Source: Heterocephalus glaber (taxonomy: Eukaryota; Chordata; Mammalia; Rodentia; Bathyergidae). Taken from it: a stretch of 64,000 nt of DNA. The stretch is from assembly GCF_000247695.1 (NCBI RefSeq), contig NW_004624747.1, positions 12,106,902 through 12,170,901 of the forward strand, in the 5' to 3' direction. The notes under the pieces were generated by a model. That model made no database searches. It was not told the origin of the DNA and was given only the letters and a program-made list of their open reading frames with translations. The position numbers and the translations under genes are program-made. Shown here in pieces: positions 31,420 to 42,518 of this stretch; position 1 is the stretch's first letter, and each line of letters opens with the position of its first letter.

Positions 31420-31700
31420 GATTTGTGTTGTCTCCTGAGGGAATCAAGGACTTGAAAGCCACTTTTGCTAAAACAAAACAACGAAGAAGAGAAAAACAAC
31501 ACAGTGATTCTTCATGTGGGCCTACAGATGCTCAATGGGTAACTAAAAGCAGAACTAAGCTTAATCTCACTTTGATTCTGTCTCTTAGATTACCTGAAAA
31601 CTTTGGGTTACATCCTTGCTCAGCTCTACATATTAGACATGTTAATCACTTAAGAAGTGTCCAAGTAAAAGCTGCAAAATAAAATTGATTAGCCCTAAAT
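31420..31700 (+). mobile_element. Old LTR-like repeat, copy A
   Basis: Shares TTGCTAAAA, CTCAGCTCTACATATTAGAC and ATGTTAATCACTTAAGAAGTG with the block at 52445-52760. Confidence 0.45.
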
Positions 31701-32369
31701 TTACATAACCTACCCCCTCCCATCCTGACTGAGGACAACAAGTCAAGAGAACACAGGGACATTCAGTTGCCAGTGAGTGTCCAGAAGTCTCCAGTCTCTG
31801 CTCTAAACCTACAGCCACCTTGGATTCCAGCAGAGCCTCCACAAAACTGAGACTGTCCCAAAAGGAAGCAGCCATCTCACGGGGACTGGGTTAAGCGACA
31901 AGCCCTTCTCCAGAGCGTGGAGGTAATGGTTGACCAGACCTGGCCCACACAGCCCCTCTGTAAAACCTGGCCTCCTTCCTTTGTTAATGGGCCAGTCTGA
32001 TCCTCTCCATCACAGCTGTGCGCCTCTGGCTCCTCAGGCTGATGTCCCTTATCTATTTTTTCTTACTTTCTAACTCTGCCTATTCTCATTGACACATCTC
32101 CAAGTGCTTGCCTGCAACGACTCATGAAGAATTACCCAGGCCCCCTTGAGGTTCTTATCTCCTCTTTAGGGAACCCTCTTTGGACCCCATCAATGGCAAG
32201 ATGACTGTTTAATAATTCCTGACTGACCTTGGAAACTAGGATATTCAAATTTGGAGGACCAGAACATTCTCATCCAGTAGAAGAGTTATAATGAGACATC
32301 AAACTTTAGTTTCACTGGGTTACAGTTTGTACTGGCAAATTTTTATTTTATTTATTATTATTATTATTA

Positions 32370-32600
32370 TTGTGTGGTACTAGAAATTGAACTCAGGGCC
32401 TTTGCACTGAGCTATATCTATAGCATGTGCCCTCACCTTTAAAACTTTTTTTCTTTTTTGGGACAGGGTCTCACTATATTGTTCAAGCTGCCCTTGAACT
32501 CACTATGTAGCCCAGGCTGGCCTTGAACTTGTGGTGATCCTGCCTCAGCCTCCCAAGTGCTGGGATTATAAGCCTGTGCCACCATGCCTAGCATACTCCC
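32370..32600 (-). mobile_element. Older ID fragment plus B1-like SINE
   Basis: GTGGTACTAGAAATTGAACTC then TTTGGGACAGGGTCTCACTA to ATAAGCCTGTGCCACCATGC. Confidence 0.78.
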
Positions 32601-32689
32601 CTCTCCTTTTTTTTTGGTACCAGGGATTAAACTCTGGACCTTGCACTTTCGAGGCAGGCTGTGAAACCACTGAGCTAAATCCTCAGCCC
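32601..32689 (-). mobile_element. ID SINE
   Basis: Flanked by CATACTCCC and CATACTTCCC, an imperfect target repeat shared with the next ID. Confidence 0.85.
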
Positions 32690-32700
32690 CATACTTCCCC

Positions 32701-32784
32701 CACTCTTTTTGGTACTGGGGATTGAACTCTGGACCTTGTACTTGCAAGGCAAGCGAAGGAACCACTGAGCTAAATCCCCAGCCA
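32701..32784 (-). mobile_element. ID SINE
   Basis: Flanked by ATACTTCCCC at 32691-32700 and 32785-32794. It landed in the target repeat left by its neighbour. Confidence 0.88.
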
Positions 32785-32795
32785 ATACTTCCCCT

Positions 32796-32908
32796 TTTTG
32801 AGACAGGAAGTCATTAAGTTGCTTAGGCTGGGCTTGAACTTGTGATCTTCCTGCTTCGCCTCCCAGAGCGCGAGCATTATAGGAGTGCACCACTGTGCCC
32901 AGTTTATA
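32796..32908 (-). mobile_element. B1-like SINE
   Basis: TTGAGACAGGAAGTCATTAA to GGAGTGCACCACTGTGCCC. Confidence 0.78.
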
Positions 32909-33845
32909 CTAGCAAATTTAGTGACTTTGATGGTGTACTAATATTAGTCTCTCATTCACTGCTTCAGGATCCATACAGTGTGGACCCAGCCGAATTGCAT
33001 AAGCTTGAAGCTAGGTGTTCCCAACTCTGTCCAAACCCCCTCCTAAGAATCCTGCAGGCTTCACATTTGTATTGGGCCCGAGCAGGTGTTTAATAAACGC
33101 TTGGTGAGTTGATTCAGCCCCTAGGAATGTGGGGGCAGAACTGGAGCTCAGTTCTATATATTATCAAAGCTTTTCTCTCTTCCCAGTAATCAACCACCTT
33201 GGGGAGACTCCCCTGCTAATTAGCACCTCTGCTCAAAGGTGAATAGGAAAATTAAGAACTGGTTAAAAAAGGAACACAAAGCTTAAAGCACAAAGCTTTG
33301 TACGTGGTTGCTGCTATGCACATGATTTGGTAGAAAGTGAATCGAAAGAATGGCTGAAATTTGATTTGCCGTGAAGTATAAGATGATTGCTCTCTCCATA
33401 CACCTCCCCGCTGGTCCCCTCCTGTGGCTCTTGTTTAAGAAAAGTTGAACAGAGTCAGAACCAGAAGTTTCAAGAATGGCCGTGTTGACCCAATCCTGGT
33501 TCTCAAACTACAGGCCATGTGCCACCAGCAGTACCCAAAGCAGTATGGGCAGAGAGGAGGGTACTGACACAACATAAATATTAACTCTTATTGTAGAAAA
33601 AATTTCCTTTCAGTTTCTTTTGACTATATCTTAGTTTCATTTGTGTGCTGTTGAATCCTGAACACCTCCCTACTCTCCCAGTCTGTCTGTTAACTGCACA
33701 GCTCATTGCTTTGGAAGACCAGCCATCCACATAACTACCTTTATTCTATTTACAAGAGTAACTTCTATCTATGGCCTATAATCAAGGTGTTTTCCTTTAA
33801 AGTGGAGATATAGAATTTCTATTTATTTATTTATGGTTTGTTTTT

Positions 33846-33932
33846 GGGTTTTTTTGTGGTACCAGGGATTGAACTCAAGACCTTGCGCTTTTGAGGCAGG
33901 TGTGGTGCCACTAAGCTAAATCTCCAGCCCTG
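33846..33932 (-). mobile_element. ID SINE
   Basis: GTGGTACCAGGGATTGAACT to AAGCTAAATCTCCAGCCC, with GTTTGTTTTT on both sides. Confidence 0.82.
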
Positions 33933-33944
33933 TTTGTTTGTTTT

Positions 33945-34200
33945 TAAAACAGGATCTCACTATGTAGTTCAGGCTGGCCTTGAACTCACTATGGAGCCCA
34001 GGTTGGCCTTGAACTCATGGCAATCCTCCTGCTTCCGCCTCTCAAGTGCTGGTATTACATGTATACACGACCACACCTGGCTATTATTTTTTGTATTTTA
34101 ATATGAGTTCTTGCTATGTAGTCCAGCAGGTTTCAAATTTGAGATCTTCCTGCCTCAGCCTCCTATGTGATTACAGGCATGTATCATGGCATCCAGCCAA
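33945..34200 (-). mobile_element. Two B1-like SINEs in tandem
   Basis: First about 33946-34082 (AAACAGGATCTCACTATGTA to CACGACCACACCTGGC), then a shorter one to about 34196 (ATATGAGTTCTTGCTATGTA). Confidence 0.75.
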
Positions 34201-34265
34201 AATTTCCTTTTAAAAGATACTTATCTGAAAAAAAAATGAGTGGAGTTAAAGAACAATATTAAGAA

Positions 34266-34405
34266 ATTAAGCTGGGCATAGTGGCTCATACCTGTGATCC
34301 CAGCACTCAGGAGGCTGGGGCAGGAGGATTGCCTGACATTGTGAGTTCAAGTTAGCCCGAACTACAAAGCAAGACCTTGTCTCAAAAAAACAAAAACAAA
34401 AAGAA
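34266..34405 (+). mobile_element. B1-like SINE
   Basis: TTAAGCTGGGCATAGTGGCT to AAGACCTTGTCTCAAAAAAA. Confidence 0.87.
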
Positions 34406-34583
34406 ATGAGTAGCACAGGTGATAATTGCATAAGTGATAACCTGGATAAAGCAGAAATCAGGAAGGTGATGCTCAAACTACCAAAATTTATAAATGATGC
34501 CTGAGATCAAAAGGTTTTCTGTGCATTGCTCCAAATGAAGGCCAAATAAAGTGGGGTCAAAGTGACCAGCACCCTCCTCTTAC

Positions 34584-34657
34584 CATATAAACCACAGCAG
34601 CAGCGTTGTCCATCTGAAGTGGGGTGTGAAAAGGTCCCTCATTTTGCCTCGGTCTTC
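34584..34657 (-). CDS. SVOP: SVOP coding exon, residues 300-324
   Basis: Between AAACAG and GTAAGA the exon encodes EDRGKMRDLFTPHFRW and then TTLLLWFI plus two bases of Trp324. The basic, polar part is the end of the long cytosolic loop after helix 6; the hydrophobic part opens helix 7. The length is 74 bases with phase 0 entry. Confidence 0.96.
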
Positions 34658-34925
34658 CTGTTTCAAGACAAGGACATGCTGGTTATTCCCTTCCGTCCAG
34701 ACCTGTGGGACACTGGCTGGTGGCCCGAGATTGTTGCCTACACACTAGGGCTCTGAGAACCCAGGACTCAAATCCACAGAACTGAAGGGTCCACAGGATG
34801 CAGCCCCACCCCCACTCTCAGTGGCACCCGAGACCTGGGAAGCAGAACCCTCAGGCCTTGCCCCTCAAGACCTCCTGGGACCCAGACACCCAGGAACTAG
34901 GAAACCAGCACAAGGAGTGTGGAAC

Positions 34926-34962
<37 letters not shown>

Positions 34963-34972
34963 GCGCGCGCGC
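34926..34972. repeat. (CA)n flanked by (CG)n
   Basis: CA array with CGCGCG blocks at both ends, a Z-DNA-prone simple repeat. Confidence 0.96.
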
Positions 34973-35279
34973 CCTCCCCCAAGGCCAGATCAAGGTGACA
35001 ACAATTAATGTACTAAAAAGCCAACTCACTACAGGCCAATTTGTTAACAGATTGATTTAGCTAAATGACCTATTTGCCAATTTTATGTAACAGCATTTAT
35101 TAAGCATTTATCAGTATTAAGTGATTTAGCAAATCTGTGCTTTATGATGTTCTCCTAAAAATATATTCTACAACTGTGGTTATATTCTTCTTAGCTATAG
35201 TTAATGAACATATTTTTCCTAGCCATAGATTGAGAAATGCTTGCTATTTAAAAATGCTAAAGGTGCAAAAAAGATTATC

Positions 35280-35425
35280 GATTTGCTGGGCCTGGTGGGG
35301 CACACCTGTAGTTCCAGTACTCAAGAGACTGAGACAGGAAGATCGTCATGAGTTCAGTGCCAGCCTGGGCTGCATAGTGAATTCAAGGCCAACCTGAGCT
35401 ACTTAGTAAGACCCTGTTTGAAAAA
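35280..35425 (+). mobile_element. B1-like SINE
   Basis: TGGGCCTGGTGGGGCACACC to AAGACCCTGTTTGAAAAAGA. Confidence 0.85.
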
Positions 35426-35612
35426 GAAGAATATACTCCATAGAGGTTTTAGTTTGTCTATGAATATTGTCTTCACGAATAAAAACATCTGTGTAACAGA
35501 GTTTTTTATTAGTACGGGTTTGTAGTACATAATGTTTACAATCCTGTGGAGAATTGATACATGTACATAATACATCTTAATTCCTTTTTTTGCCCCCTCC
35601 CCCCCATCTTTT

Positions 35613-35706
35613 TTTTTTTTTTTTTGGTACTGGGGATCGAACTTGGGACCTTGTGCTTTCGAGGCAGGTGGTGGAACCACTGAGCTAAATCCCTGGCCCT
35701 TTTCAA
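35613..35706 (-). mobile_element. ID SINE
   Basis: Flanking repeat CCATCTTTT at 35604-35612 and 35707-35715. Confidence 0.9.
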
Positions 35707-35739
35707 CCATCTTTTGATCCCTGTTATGGTTTATATCTG

Positions 35740-35829
35740 TTTTTGGTTTTGTTTTTTTGGTACCGGGGATTGAACTCGGGTCCTTGTGCTTGCGCAGCAG
35801 GTGGCAAAACCACTGAGCTAAATCCCCGG
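35740..35829 (-). mobile_element. ID SINE
   Basis: A perfect 21-base target repeat flanks it at 35719-35739 and 35830-35850; it lies within the start of an LTR-like repeat. Confidence 0.94.
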
Positions 35830-36165
35830 CCCTGTTATGGTTTATATCTGAATGACCCCCAGAGCCTCGTGCATGAGGTGAAAGTATCATAGGTACGTGA
35901 TACTCATCCGTGGATTCGCCCCCCCACGAGTTTGTAGCTAAATGTGATGTTGGGAGAGGAAGCCTGGTTGGAGGTGGGTCACTGGGGCCACGGCCTCAAA
36001 TCGTGTACCTCCTTGCTACTTTGTTGCTCTCTCTCTCTGCTTTGCTGATGGGCCCTAAATCCAGCCTCCTCTGCCAGCCCCTTTGCCCTGCTGCCCTGCC
36101 TTTGAGCCAGCTGACTATGGACTGTGAGCCAAATAAACCTCTTCTTTAATTTGTGGGTGTCAGAG
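35830..36165 (+). mobile_element. MaLR-like LTR
   Basis: TGTTATGGTTTATATCTGAA, GGAGGTGGGTCACTGGGGCC and GAGCCAAATAAACCTCTTC follow the MaLR LTR layout. Confidence 0.55.
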
Positions 36166-36231
36166 AATCCCTTTCCCTTTTTTTTCTTTGTTTATGTTTG
36201 TGTAATATATTTTTGAATAAGAAGACAATAT

Positions 36232-36314
36232 TCAAGCTGGGGATGTAGCTCAGAGATAGTGTTTGTCTAGTATTCTAGAGGCCCTGGGTTCCATCCCTAG
36301 CACCACCAAAAAGT
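36232..36314 (+). mobile_element. Older ID-like SINE
   Basis: AGCTGGGGATGTAGCTCAGA to TCCATCCCTAGCACCACC. Confidence 0.75.
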
Positions 36315-36403
36315 TTTAAAAAATCATTAAATATGCTTATTAATTATATTGGAGAATATCTGCATTTATTGAATATATCTGAAAAAATTTATATTTGCTT
36401 AAT

Positions 36404-36488
36404 TTTTTTTTTCTGGTATTGGGGATCGAACTCGGGTCCTTGCACTTGCGCAGCAGGTGGTGAAACCACTGAGCTAAATCCCCGGCCC
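36404..36488 (-). mobile_element. ID SINE
   Basis: Flanking repeat TGCTTAAT at 36396-36403 and 36489-36496. Confidence 0.9.
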
Positions 36489-36571
36489 TGCTTAATATAT
36501 TTTGGAACAGACTCATTAATATATTTAGAAAGGAAAAAACTATATATATATATTTAGAAAGGGATTCAAAT

Positions 36572-36840
36572 GAGGGTGTGGTGGCGCACACCTGTAATCC
36601 CAGCACTCGGGAGGCTGAGGCAGGAGGCTTGCTGCAAGTTCGAGGCCAGCCTGGGCTACATAGTGAGTTCAAGGCCAGTCTGAACTACAAAGGGAGACCC
36701 TGGGCCAGGGATTTAGCTCAGTGGTTTCGCCACCTGCTGCGCAAGCACAAGGACCCGAGTTTGATCCCCGGTACCAAAAAAAAGGTGACTGCTTTAAAGG
36801 GAGACCCTGACTCAAAAAACAAAACAAAACAAACAAAATA
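36572..36840 (+). mobile_element. B1-like SINE carrying a nested ID
   Basis: GGGTGTGGTGGCGCACACCT to GGGAGACCCTG, interrupted by the ID at 36703-36795, then ACTCAAAAAACAAAACAAAA. Confidence 0.88.
36703..36795 (+). mobile_element. ID SINE nested in a B1-like SINE
   Basis: Perfect 14-base repeat AAAGGGAGACCCTG at 36689-36702 and 36796-36809. ID mobilisation therefore postdates this B1-like copy. Confidence 0.93.
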
Positions 36841-36944
36841 TATAGATGAACAGATGTATTAATAAATACAAGAAAAATGTATTCCTATTTACAAAAGGAA
36901 TAATTTTTAAAATATGGTTTTGGCAAATTGATACACTTAGCAAG

Positions 36945-37440
36945 TTTATTTGGGACAACTGGCTTTTGGAGAGTGGGTGTCTGTCTAGAAAGCCCTTCTC
37001 TTCTGGCTCGTCCACCTCCTTGGAGCCTGGCTGGATCACCAGAGCAGAAGTGACCTCTCTCACCACAGGCCTTGCTGGCCCTGGCTGCAGTGCCAATGGT
37101 TCTGCCCCTGCTAGTTTTCTTGCTGCCACCAGGGAATCATGATCCCCATCGAATACACCCAACCCATTCTGCGGGTGCCCCAGAACACACAGAAGCCAGG
37201 ACACATAGTGACAGCCACAGGTGGAGCATCCACCTTGGGACATGTACCACTGCATGCTTCTCCACCCAAGCATCATCATACAGGGATGGGCTCCCCCCAA
37301 AGGGGGCCAGATGGGCCCCCCGCACCTCAGCTCTTTGGGATGTCCCCGTGGCTCCCAAAGTAGATTTAGGGTAGGTCTGGTGTCCTCTGTGTTGTCAGAC
37401 CATGCCAAACACCTCCTCCCAAGCTGACAAAATTCCATTC
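36945..37440 (-). other. Unassigned GC-rich block with antisense open frame
   Basis: A 208-codon minus-strand frame opens at 37438 and runs across this block. A minus-strand AATAAA lies at 36945-36950. No polyA tail or target duplication is obvious and I recognise no family. It may be an old processed pseudogene or simply unique intron. Confidence 0.25.
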
Positions 37441-37559
37441 ACTTACTCTGTATAGAAACAAATATAATCTTATTTTCAAAGGTAATTTCTTTGTAGGGCC
37501 TGTGGTCTCATTAAGGATATTTGCCACATTTCTCCAATCTGCTTAGATAATTCTTTTTT

Positions 37560-37640
37560 TTTTTATACCAGGGATCAAACTTGGGACCTTGTGCTGGCAA
37601 GGCAGGTGGTGGCACCACTGAGCTAAATCCCTGGCCCTTG
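37560..37640 (-). mobile_element. ID SINE
   Basis: Flanking repeat GATAATTCTTTTTT at 37546-37559 and 37641-37654. Confidence 0.92.
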
Positions 37641-37664
37641 GATAATTCTTTTTTATTTGCATTT

Positions 37665-37842
37665 TTTATAGTACTAGGAATTGAACCAGGACCTTCACAC
37701 TGAGCAGCACTCCCAGTCCTTTTTTATTTTTAATTTTGAGCCAAGGTTTTGCTAAGTTGCCCTGGCTGGGCTTGAACTTGCAGTCCTCCTGCCTCAGCCT
37801 CTCGCAGTGCTGGGATGACCTGTGTGCCCCCCACACCTGACA
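37665..37842 (-). mobile_element. ID fragment plus B1-like SINE
   Basis: AGTACTAGGAATTGAACCAG then TTTGAGCCAAGGTTTTGCTA to CAGTGCTGGGATGACC. Confidence 0.75.
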
Positions 37843-38962
37843 GATGAGATGATTCTTGAAGGTAGAGTCTGCAGCCTTAAATCTGTATCCCTTATCACTT
37901 TGTGTGCAGTGTCCTTGCTGACAGGTGCTCGTGGCAGGTTCTCTGATGATCTTACCAGAGGAGTAGCATATGACCCTAGTTCTAGGGGTGTCACCCTCAT
38001 CTGCCCTATTTATTTATATCTATCTAGCTCTTTAATTAATTATTTATTTATGCTAGGTATCAGACCCAGGCCTTTGCAAAGGCTAAACACGTACTCTCCC
38101 ACCAAAGCCCTTCACCCTCTAATGTCCTTGTACTGCACAATTGCCTATCAATCATATTTGCTAATCAGGCTTCATCAATGCTGAAAGGCTGAACTAAACA
38201 GAAGCAGTTACAGGACCTGTCTGCAGCCTTAACATTCCTCTATCACTGGCTCAGTTTCCTGGGGAACCTTTAGAACTTGGCAGCTGAAAGAGAGAATGGA
38301 GCTGCTAAATTCCCCTTGCAGGCCCTGCCTACCATACCTCTGCAACCAGCCTGGGCAAGTGGAACTTTAAAAGTTATATTTTTTTTCCTTCAGAGACAAA
38401 TGGCTTTCTTGAACTTTTGTAAGCTGAGGGCATAAACCACCCACCCCCACCTCTCCTCAGCCCAGAGGAATGGACAGACTATTCGGATGGTGGCACCTGG
38501 AGGTCAAATCCAGTGTCATTTCCTTAGGCAAGGGACAGAGAGGTAGAGGGTCCAGCAAGGGATGAAACAAGCCTGAACGTGTGTTCTGTCTCATTGTATT
38601 CCCTCCCCGCACTGTTCTCTGCTACAAAAGACCCTAACACACCTGCAACAGTGATTTGAGGCAAATGGGCCCCTCCATCTCCTCCGAGCTCCCTTTGAAT
38701 AAATCTCTTTTTTCCTTTTTATCAAAATAAATGGGTTCCTTTGATCTGGTCAGTGGTGAACAAAGGGACTTAAGCCTGTGAATCTAAGTGGCCATTACAC
38801 CCCCATCCACACCATGCAGCTACAAGTGAACATGTGTGCGTATACGTGCAATCCCCACCCTGGGGACAGATGCTCACTCCTGCGTGTCCCCATGCCATGC
38901 GCACATGCTCCACTGCACATACACAGACACACACGCCTCGGGCAGTAGGTGCTGGCACTGAC

Positions 38963-39091
38963 CTGTCTGGAGATGATGAGCTTCCCAAGTGGCATGGGGG
39001 CTCCATTTTCTGTTGCTATCCTCTTTAAGGTGGCGATTGCCTTTTCCTGGTTCCCGGACAGCACGTCGTACCTCGCACTCTCCGGCAGCCA
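38963..39091 (-). CDS. SVOP: SVOP coding exon, residues 257-299 (central cytosolic loop)
   Basis: Forty-three codons in phase 0 after CTCCCAG read [15 protein letters not shown]… through [14 protein letters not shown], then GTCAGT. LPESARY is the family form of the sugar-porter PESPR motif that follows helix 6, and [11 protein letters not shown] is the amphipathic helix of the central cytosolic loop. Confidence 0.97.
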
Positions 39092-39169
39092 CTGGGAGGA
39101 CAGGAGAGCCAGGTAGGCTGGTTAGGGTGGAAGAGAGCACTCCATCCCAGCTAAACACTCTGGTTTCTG

Positions 39170-39430
39170 TGTGGGGTCTTCAAGGGTGGGAGCTCTGGAA
39201 CCAGCAACCTGGCTTCACATCCGGGCCTTGCCACTAGTTATATGGTTGTGAGACCCTCCGCAAGGAATTGACCTCTTTGTTCCTTCATTTCCTAACCCAT
39301 GAAATGGAGGTAATAGTAGAGCCTACCTCTTAGGGTTGCTGAGAGCATTAAGTGGGATAATTCAGGCAAAGTGCTTTGTGCAATGTCTGCCATGGGTCAA
39401 TTTATTGTCATTGACATCTGCTATTATTAT
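39170..39430 (+). repeat. MIR element
   Basis: GGAGCTCTGGAACCAGCAAC, GCCACTAGTTATATGGTTG, CATGAAATGGAGGTAATAG and GTTGCTGAGAGCATTAAG. Confidence 0.7.
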
Positions 39431-39550
39431 TTAGTGCGGCTTTCAGAATTTTGGGGAGGGTTGAATTAAATTGTGACCACTATTAAAAATGTCATCCCCA
39501 AGTCGCCAGAAACTCTACCTCACGTGTGCTCAGCATTGTCTGGCAAATTC

Positions 39551-39554
<4 letters not shown>

Positions 39555-39588
<34 letters not shown>
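39555..39588. repeat. (GA)n microsatellite
   Basis: Seventeen GA units. Confidence 0.97.
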
Positions 39589-39593
<5 letters not shown>

Positions 39594-39834
39594 TCAGAAA
39601 GAACTGTAAGCCTAATGGAGTCCCAACTCTAAATGACTAGATACATACATTTCTATAAAAGGGAGCAACAGTGGTCTATGAAACAGCAGGTATAGTGAGA
39701 CTGGAAGTCAGGAGATCTTTCTCAAATTAGAGTTCTGCTGCTTATTTAGACCTGTCAAGCAGCCTCTCTGGGCCTCAGTTTTCTCATCAGTAATAGGTAG
39801 CAAAGATTGCTAATGTCCACCAAAGTTCAAGCTT

Positions 39835-40207
39835 CCCTTACCATAGTATAGAGTCATCCTTGGACATGGCTGCCCAGCAATGGACTACATTTCCCAGCTT
39901 CCCTTGCAGTTAGGTGAGATCATGTGACTTGCTCTCACCAATGGCATGTAATCAGACTATCCTGGGCCAACACATTTAAGTGTATGTACAGTCTGTACTT
40001 CCCTTCCCTGTTCTCTGCATGTAGAAGGTTCCAAAGCCCTGGAGAATGGCAAAGCCACAAGCTGGAAAAAAGCCCTGGGCCGAGAATCCCACTTGCCAAT
40101 CAGAATGCTCATTCTCAACTATTGTTAGTGAGAAACAGACTCCTGTTGTATTAAGCTACTGAGTTTTGTGGGCTTTATTACAGGAACTGGTGTCATCCTA
40201 ATACAGG
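39835..40207 (+). mobile_element. MLT1-type MaLR LTR
   Basis: GTTGTATTAAGCTACTGAGT, TTTGTGGGCTTTATTACAGG and ATCCTAATACAG form the characteristic MLT1 3' end; upstream sequence includes GACTACATTTCCCAGCTTCC. Confidence 0.65.
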
Positions 40208-40485
40208 GGTTCACCATAGTCCTACCTCTTATGGTTATAGGGAGGAATAAAAGTGAAAATGTGTGTGAAGAGCCTATTAAACTCAGTAATTATTAATTTC
40301 TATTGTAATTACCAGAAAGTATTCTAGTATCAACCATATGTAAGAAATATCCCTTTCCAGGCTTAATCAGGGGCCCCACTGGCTGTAGTGTTTCATGAGT
40401 GTGTCTTACACATGAAGTGATGAGCACATGGAATGATCTCTCTGGGGAGCATGGCTAATGCAGAGCTGAGATGGAGAGATCTTTT

Positions 40486-40569
40486 TTTTCCCCTCCAGGT
40501 ACCAGGAATCACCTCAGGACCTTATACTGGAGAGGTAGGCACGGTGCCACTGAGCTAAATCCCTGGCCT
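40486..40569 (-). mobile_element. ID SINE
   Basis: Flanking repeat GAGATCTTTT at 40476-40485 and 40570-40579. Confidence 0.9.
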
Positions 40570-40967
40570 GAGATCTTTTGAACTCCTGGATTCAGACATG
40601 CTTGAAGCCAGATATTTACTCCTCTGTCATGTATCTATCCCTCTGTTTTACTCAAGCCTGTTTGAATTAGGTTTTTGTCACTTGTAACTTAGGAGTCACA
40701 ATACAGTCACTTTAAATGTAGATCTCGCAATGTTGGGGCCTCTGTAGCCCCCATCCCAGCCCTCTCCCTAGAGAACATCTCAGAAATATCTGTCCACAAG
40801 AACCCTAACATCCCACACTAGAGCTACCCGTTCTGTTGTCTCATTTCCTGATTTAAAAAACCCAAAACTTAAAAGGTGGTGTAGAGATTAAAATAATCTC
40901 TACCTATCAAAATACAGAGGAGAGTGGAGCGCCAGGTAGGAAAGCGGGTCCCTTAAAAGATACCTAC

Positions 40968-41093
40968 GAAGCACAGAACAGCGAAGAGGAGAAGCGGGAC
41001 AGCCGAGAGGATGAGCAGCCAGCGCCAGCCCAGGCTGGGCATCACGAACACGGCCAGGATGACCTCGAACACTGTCCCGATGGCCCAGAAGAC
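40968..41093 (-). CDS. SVOP: SVOP coding exon, residues 215-256
   Basis: Forty-two codons in phase 0 lie between TTCCAG and [23 protein letters not shown] is helix 5 and [19 protein letters not shown] is helix 6, joined by a short loop with Met-Pro-Ser-Leu. The sequence is richer in G and C than the flanking intron, as expected of a conserved exon. Confidence 0.97.
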
Positions 41094-41418
41094 CTGGAAC
41101 AGGAGACCCAGGGTCAGAGTGGAGTAGTATGGTCCACACAGTGAGCAGTTGCGGGGTCACTGAGGACAAGGGTGTCAGTGTGGGTAAGGGGGTCTCTGGG
41201 GTCAGGAAGGTCCTAAGGGCCACCCTTTTCCTGAGGGCCACATGGCTGGGCTGGAGGAGCACTTCTGAGAGATTGTCTCCACTGTATAGTATTTGCATGG
41301 TGTCTGAGGGACCCACTGCCAGTGTCATATTTACAGGTGTCCTAGAGGCCTGTCAACACTGTATAATTTTTTTGTGGTACTAGAGATTGACCCCAGGGCC
41401 TTTGCACTGCATCATTCC

Positions 41419-41515
41419 ATTTATTTATTTATTTATTTATTGGTATGGGGATCGAACTCGGGACCTTGCACTTTCGAGGCAGGCAGCAGAACCACTGAGC
41501 TAAATCCCCAGCCCT
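41419..41515 (-). mobile_element. ID SINE with (ATTT)n tail
   Basis: TTTATT array then TTGGTATGGGGATCGAACTC to GAGCTAAATCCCCAGCCC. Confidence 0.88.
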
Positions 41516-41519
41516 ATTT

Positions 41520-41650
41520 ATTTATTTTTTGAAAGAAGTTCTTGCTAAATCCTTACGTTGCCCAGGTGGGACTCAAACTTGTGATCCTCCTGCCTCAGCC
41601 TCCCAGCCTCAAACTGGGATTACAGGTGTGCACCACCTTGCTTGGGCATA
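41520..41650 (-). mobile_element. B1-like SINE
   Basis: TTTTTGAAAGAAGTTCTTGC to GGTGTGCACCACCTTGC. Confidence 0.78.
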
Positions 41651-41765
41651 CTGTATAATATCTGCATGGTGCCTGTTTGGCAGCTCTGCTAAGGAGACTA
41701 ATACCATCACTATTATGTGACATCAATATGTTAGTGGATATATTGAGCGATTTTGATTTGTTTTT

Positions 41766-42360
41766 TCCCCCAATTTTTTATTGTGGTAAAACACATAGTA
41801 TAAAAGTTACCACTGTAACCATTTTTAAGTGTACAGTTTGGTGGCATTAAATACGTTTTTTTTGTTTTTGGGTTTTTTTTGGTACCGGGGATTGAACTCA
41901 GGTCCTTGAGCTTGCGAGGCAGGCAGTGGAACCACTGAGCTAAATCCCCGGCCCATAAATACATTTAAAATATTGTGCAATGGCTACCACCACCCGTCAC
42001 CAGAACTCTTTTCATCTTACAAAACAATAACTCTATTCATTAAACAATAGCTCATCTCCTCCCACTCCTGGCCATTCCTATTCTACTTTCTGTCATTATG
42101 AATATTGAGTATTCTAACTACCCCTCATGTAAGTGTAATCATATAATAGTTGTCTCTTTGTGTCTGGATCACTTAGCATAATCTTAAATAATGTCCTCAT
42201 CCAAGTTGTAGCTTGTGTCAGAATTTCCTTCCTTTTTAAGGCCAAGTAATATTCCACTGCACGGATGAACCACATTATTGCTTATCCATGCATCCCTCTT
42301 GGCACCTGGGTTGTTTTCTCATCTTAGCTATTTGCACAATGTCTCTGTGCACAGGACGAC
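41766..42360 (-). mobile_element. Ancient L1 3' end, interrupted by an ID
   Basis: TTTATTGTGGTAAAACACAT, TTTTTAAGTGTACAGTTTGG, TTCCTTCCTTTTTAAGGCC and AAGTAATATTCCACTGC read as the antisense of an old L1 3'UTR and ORF2 end. The ID lies at 41855-41955. Confidence 0.8.
41855..41955 (-). mobile_element. ID SINE within L1
   Basis: Flanking repeat TAAATAC at 41848-41854 and 41956-41962. Confidence 0.9.
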
Positions 42361-42409
42361 ACATGTGAACACACTAGGTTTTGTCTGATGACATCCATCT
42401 CCCTTTCTT

Positions 42410-42503
42410 TTTTTTTTTTTTTTTTTTTTGGTACCAGGGATTGAACTTGGGTCCTTGCGCTTGCGCAGCAGGCAGCGAAACCACTGAGCTAAATCCCCGG
42501 CCC
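42410..42503 (-). mobile_element. ID SINE
   Basis: Perfect 15-base repeat CCATCTCCCTTTCTT at 42395-42409 and 42504-42518. Confidence 0.94.
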
Positions 42504-42518
42504 CCATCTCCCTTTCTT

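Noticed and set aside
35399..35890. Recurrent short open frames with peptides such as GDLAQWFCRLPCKHKD or GFSSVVPPPASKAQG
   Set aside because: They are translations of ID SINEs in different frames and recur wherever an ID lies; they are not genes.
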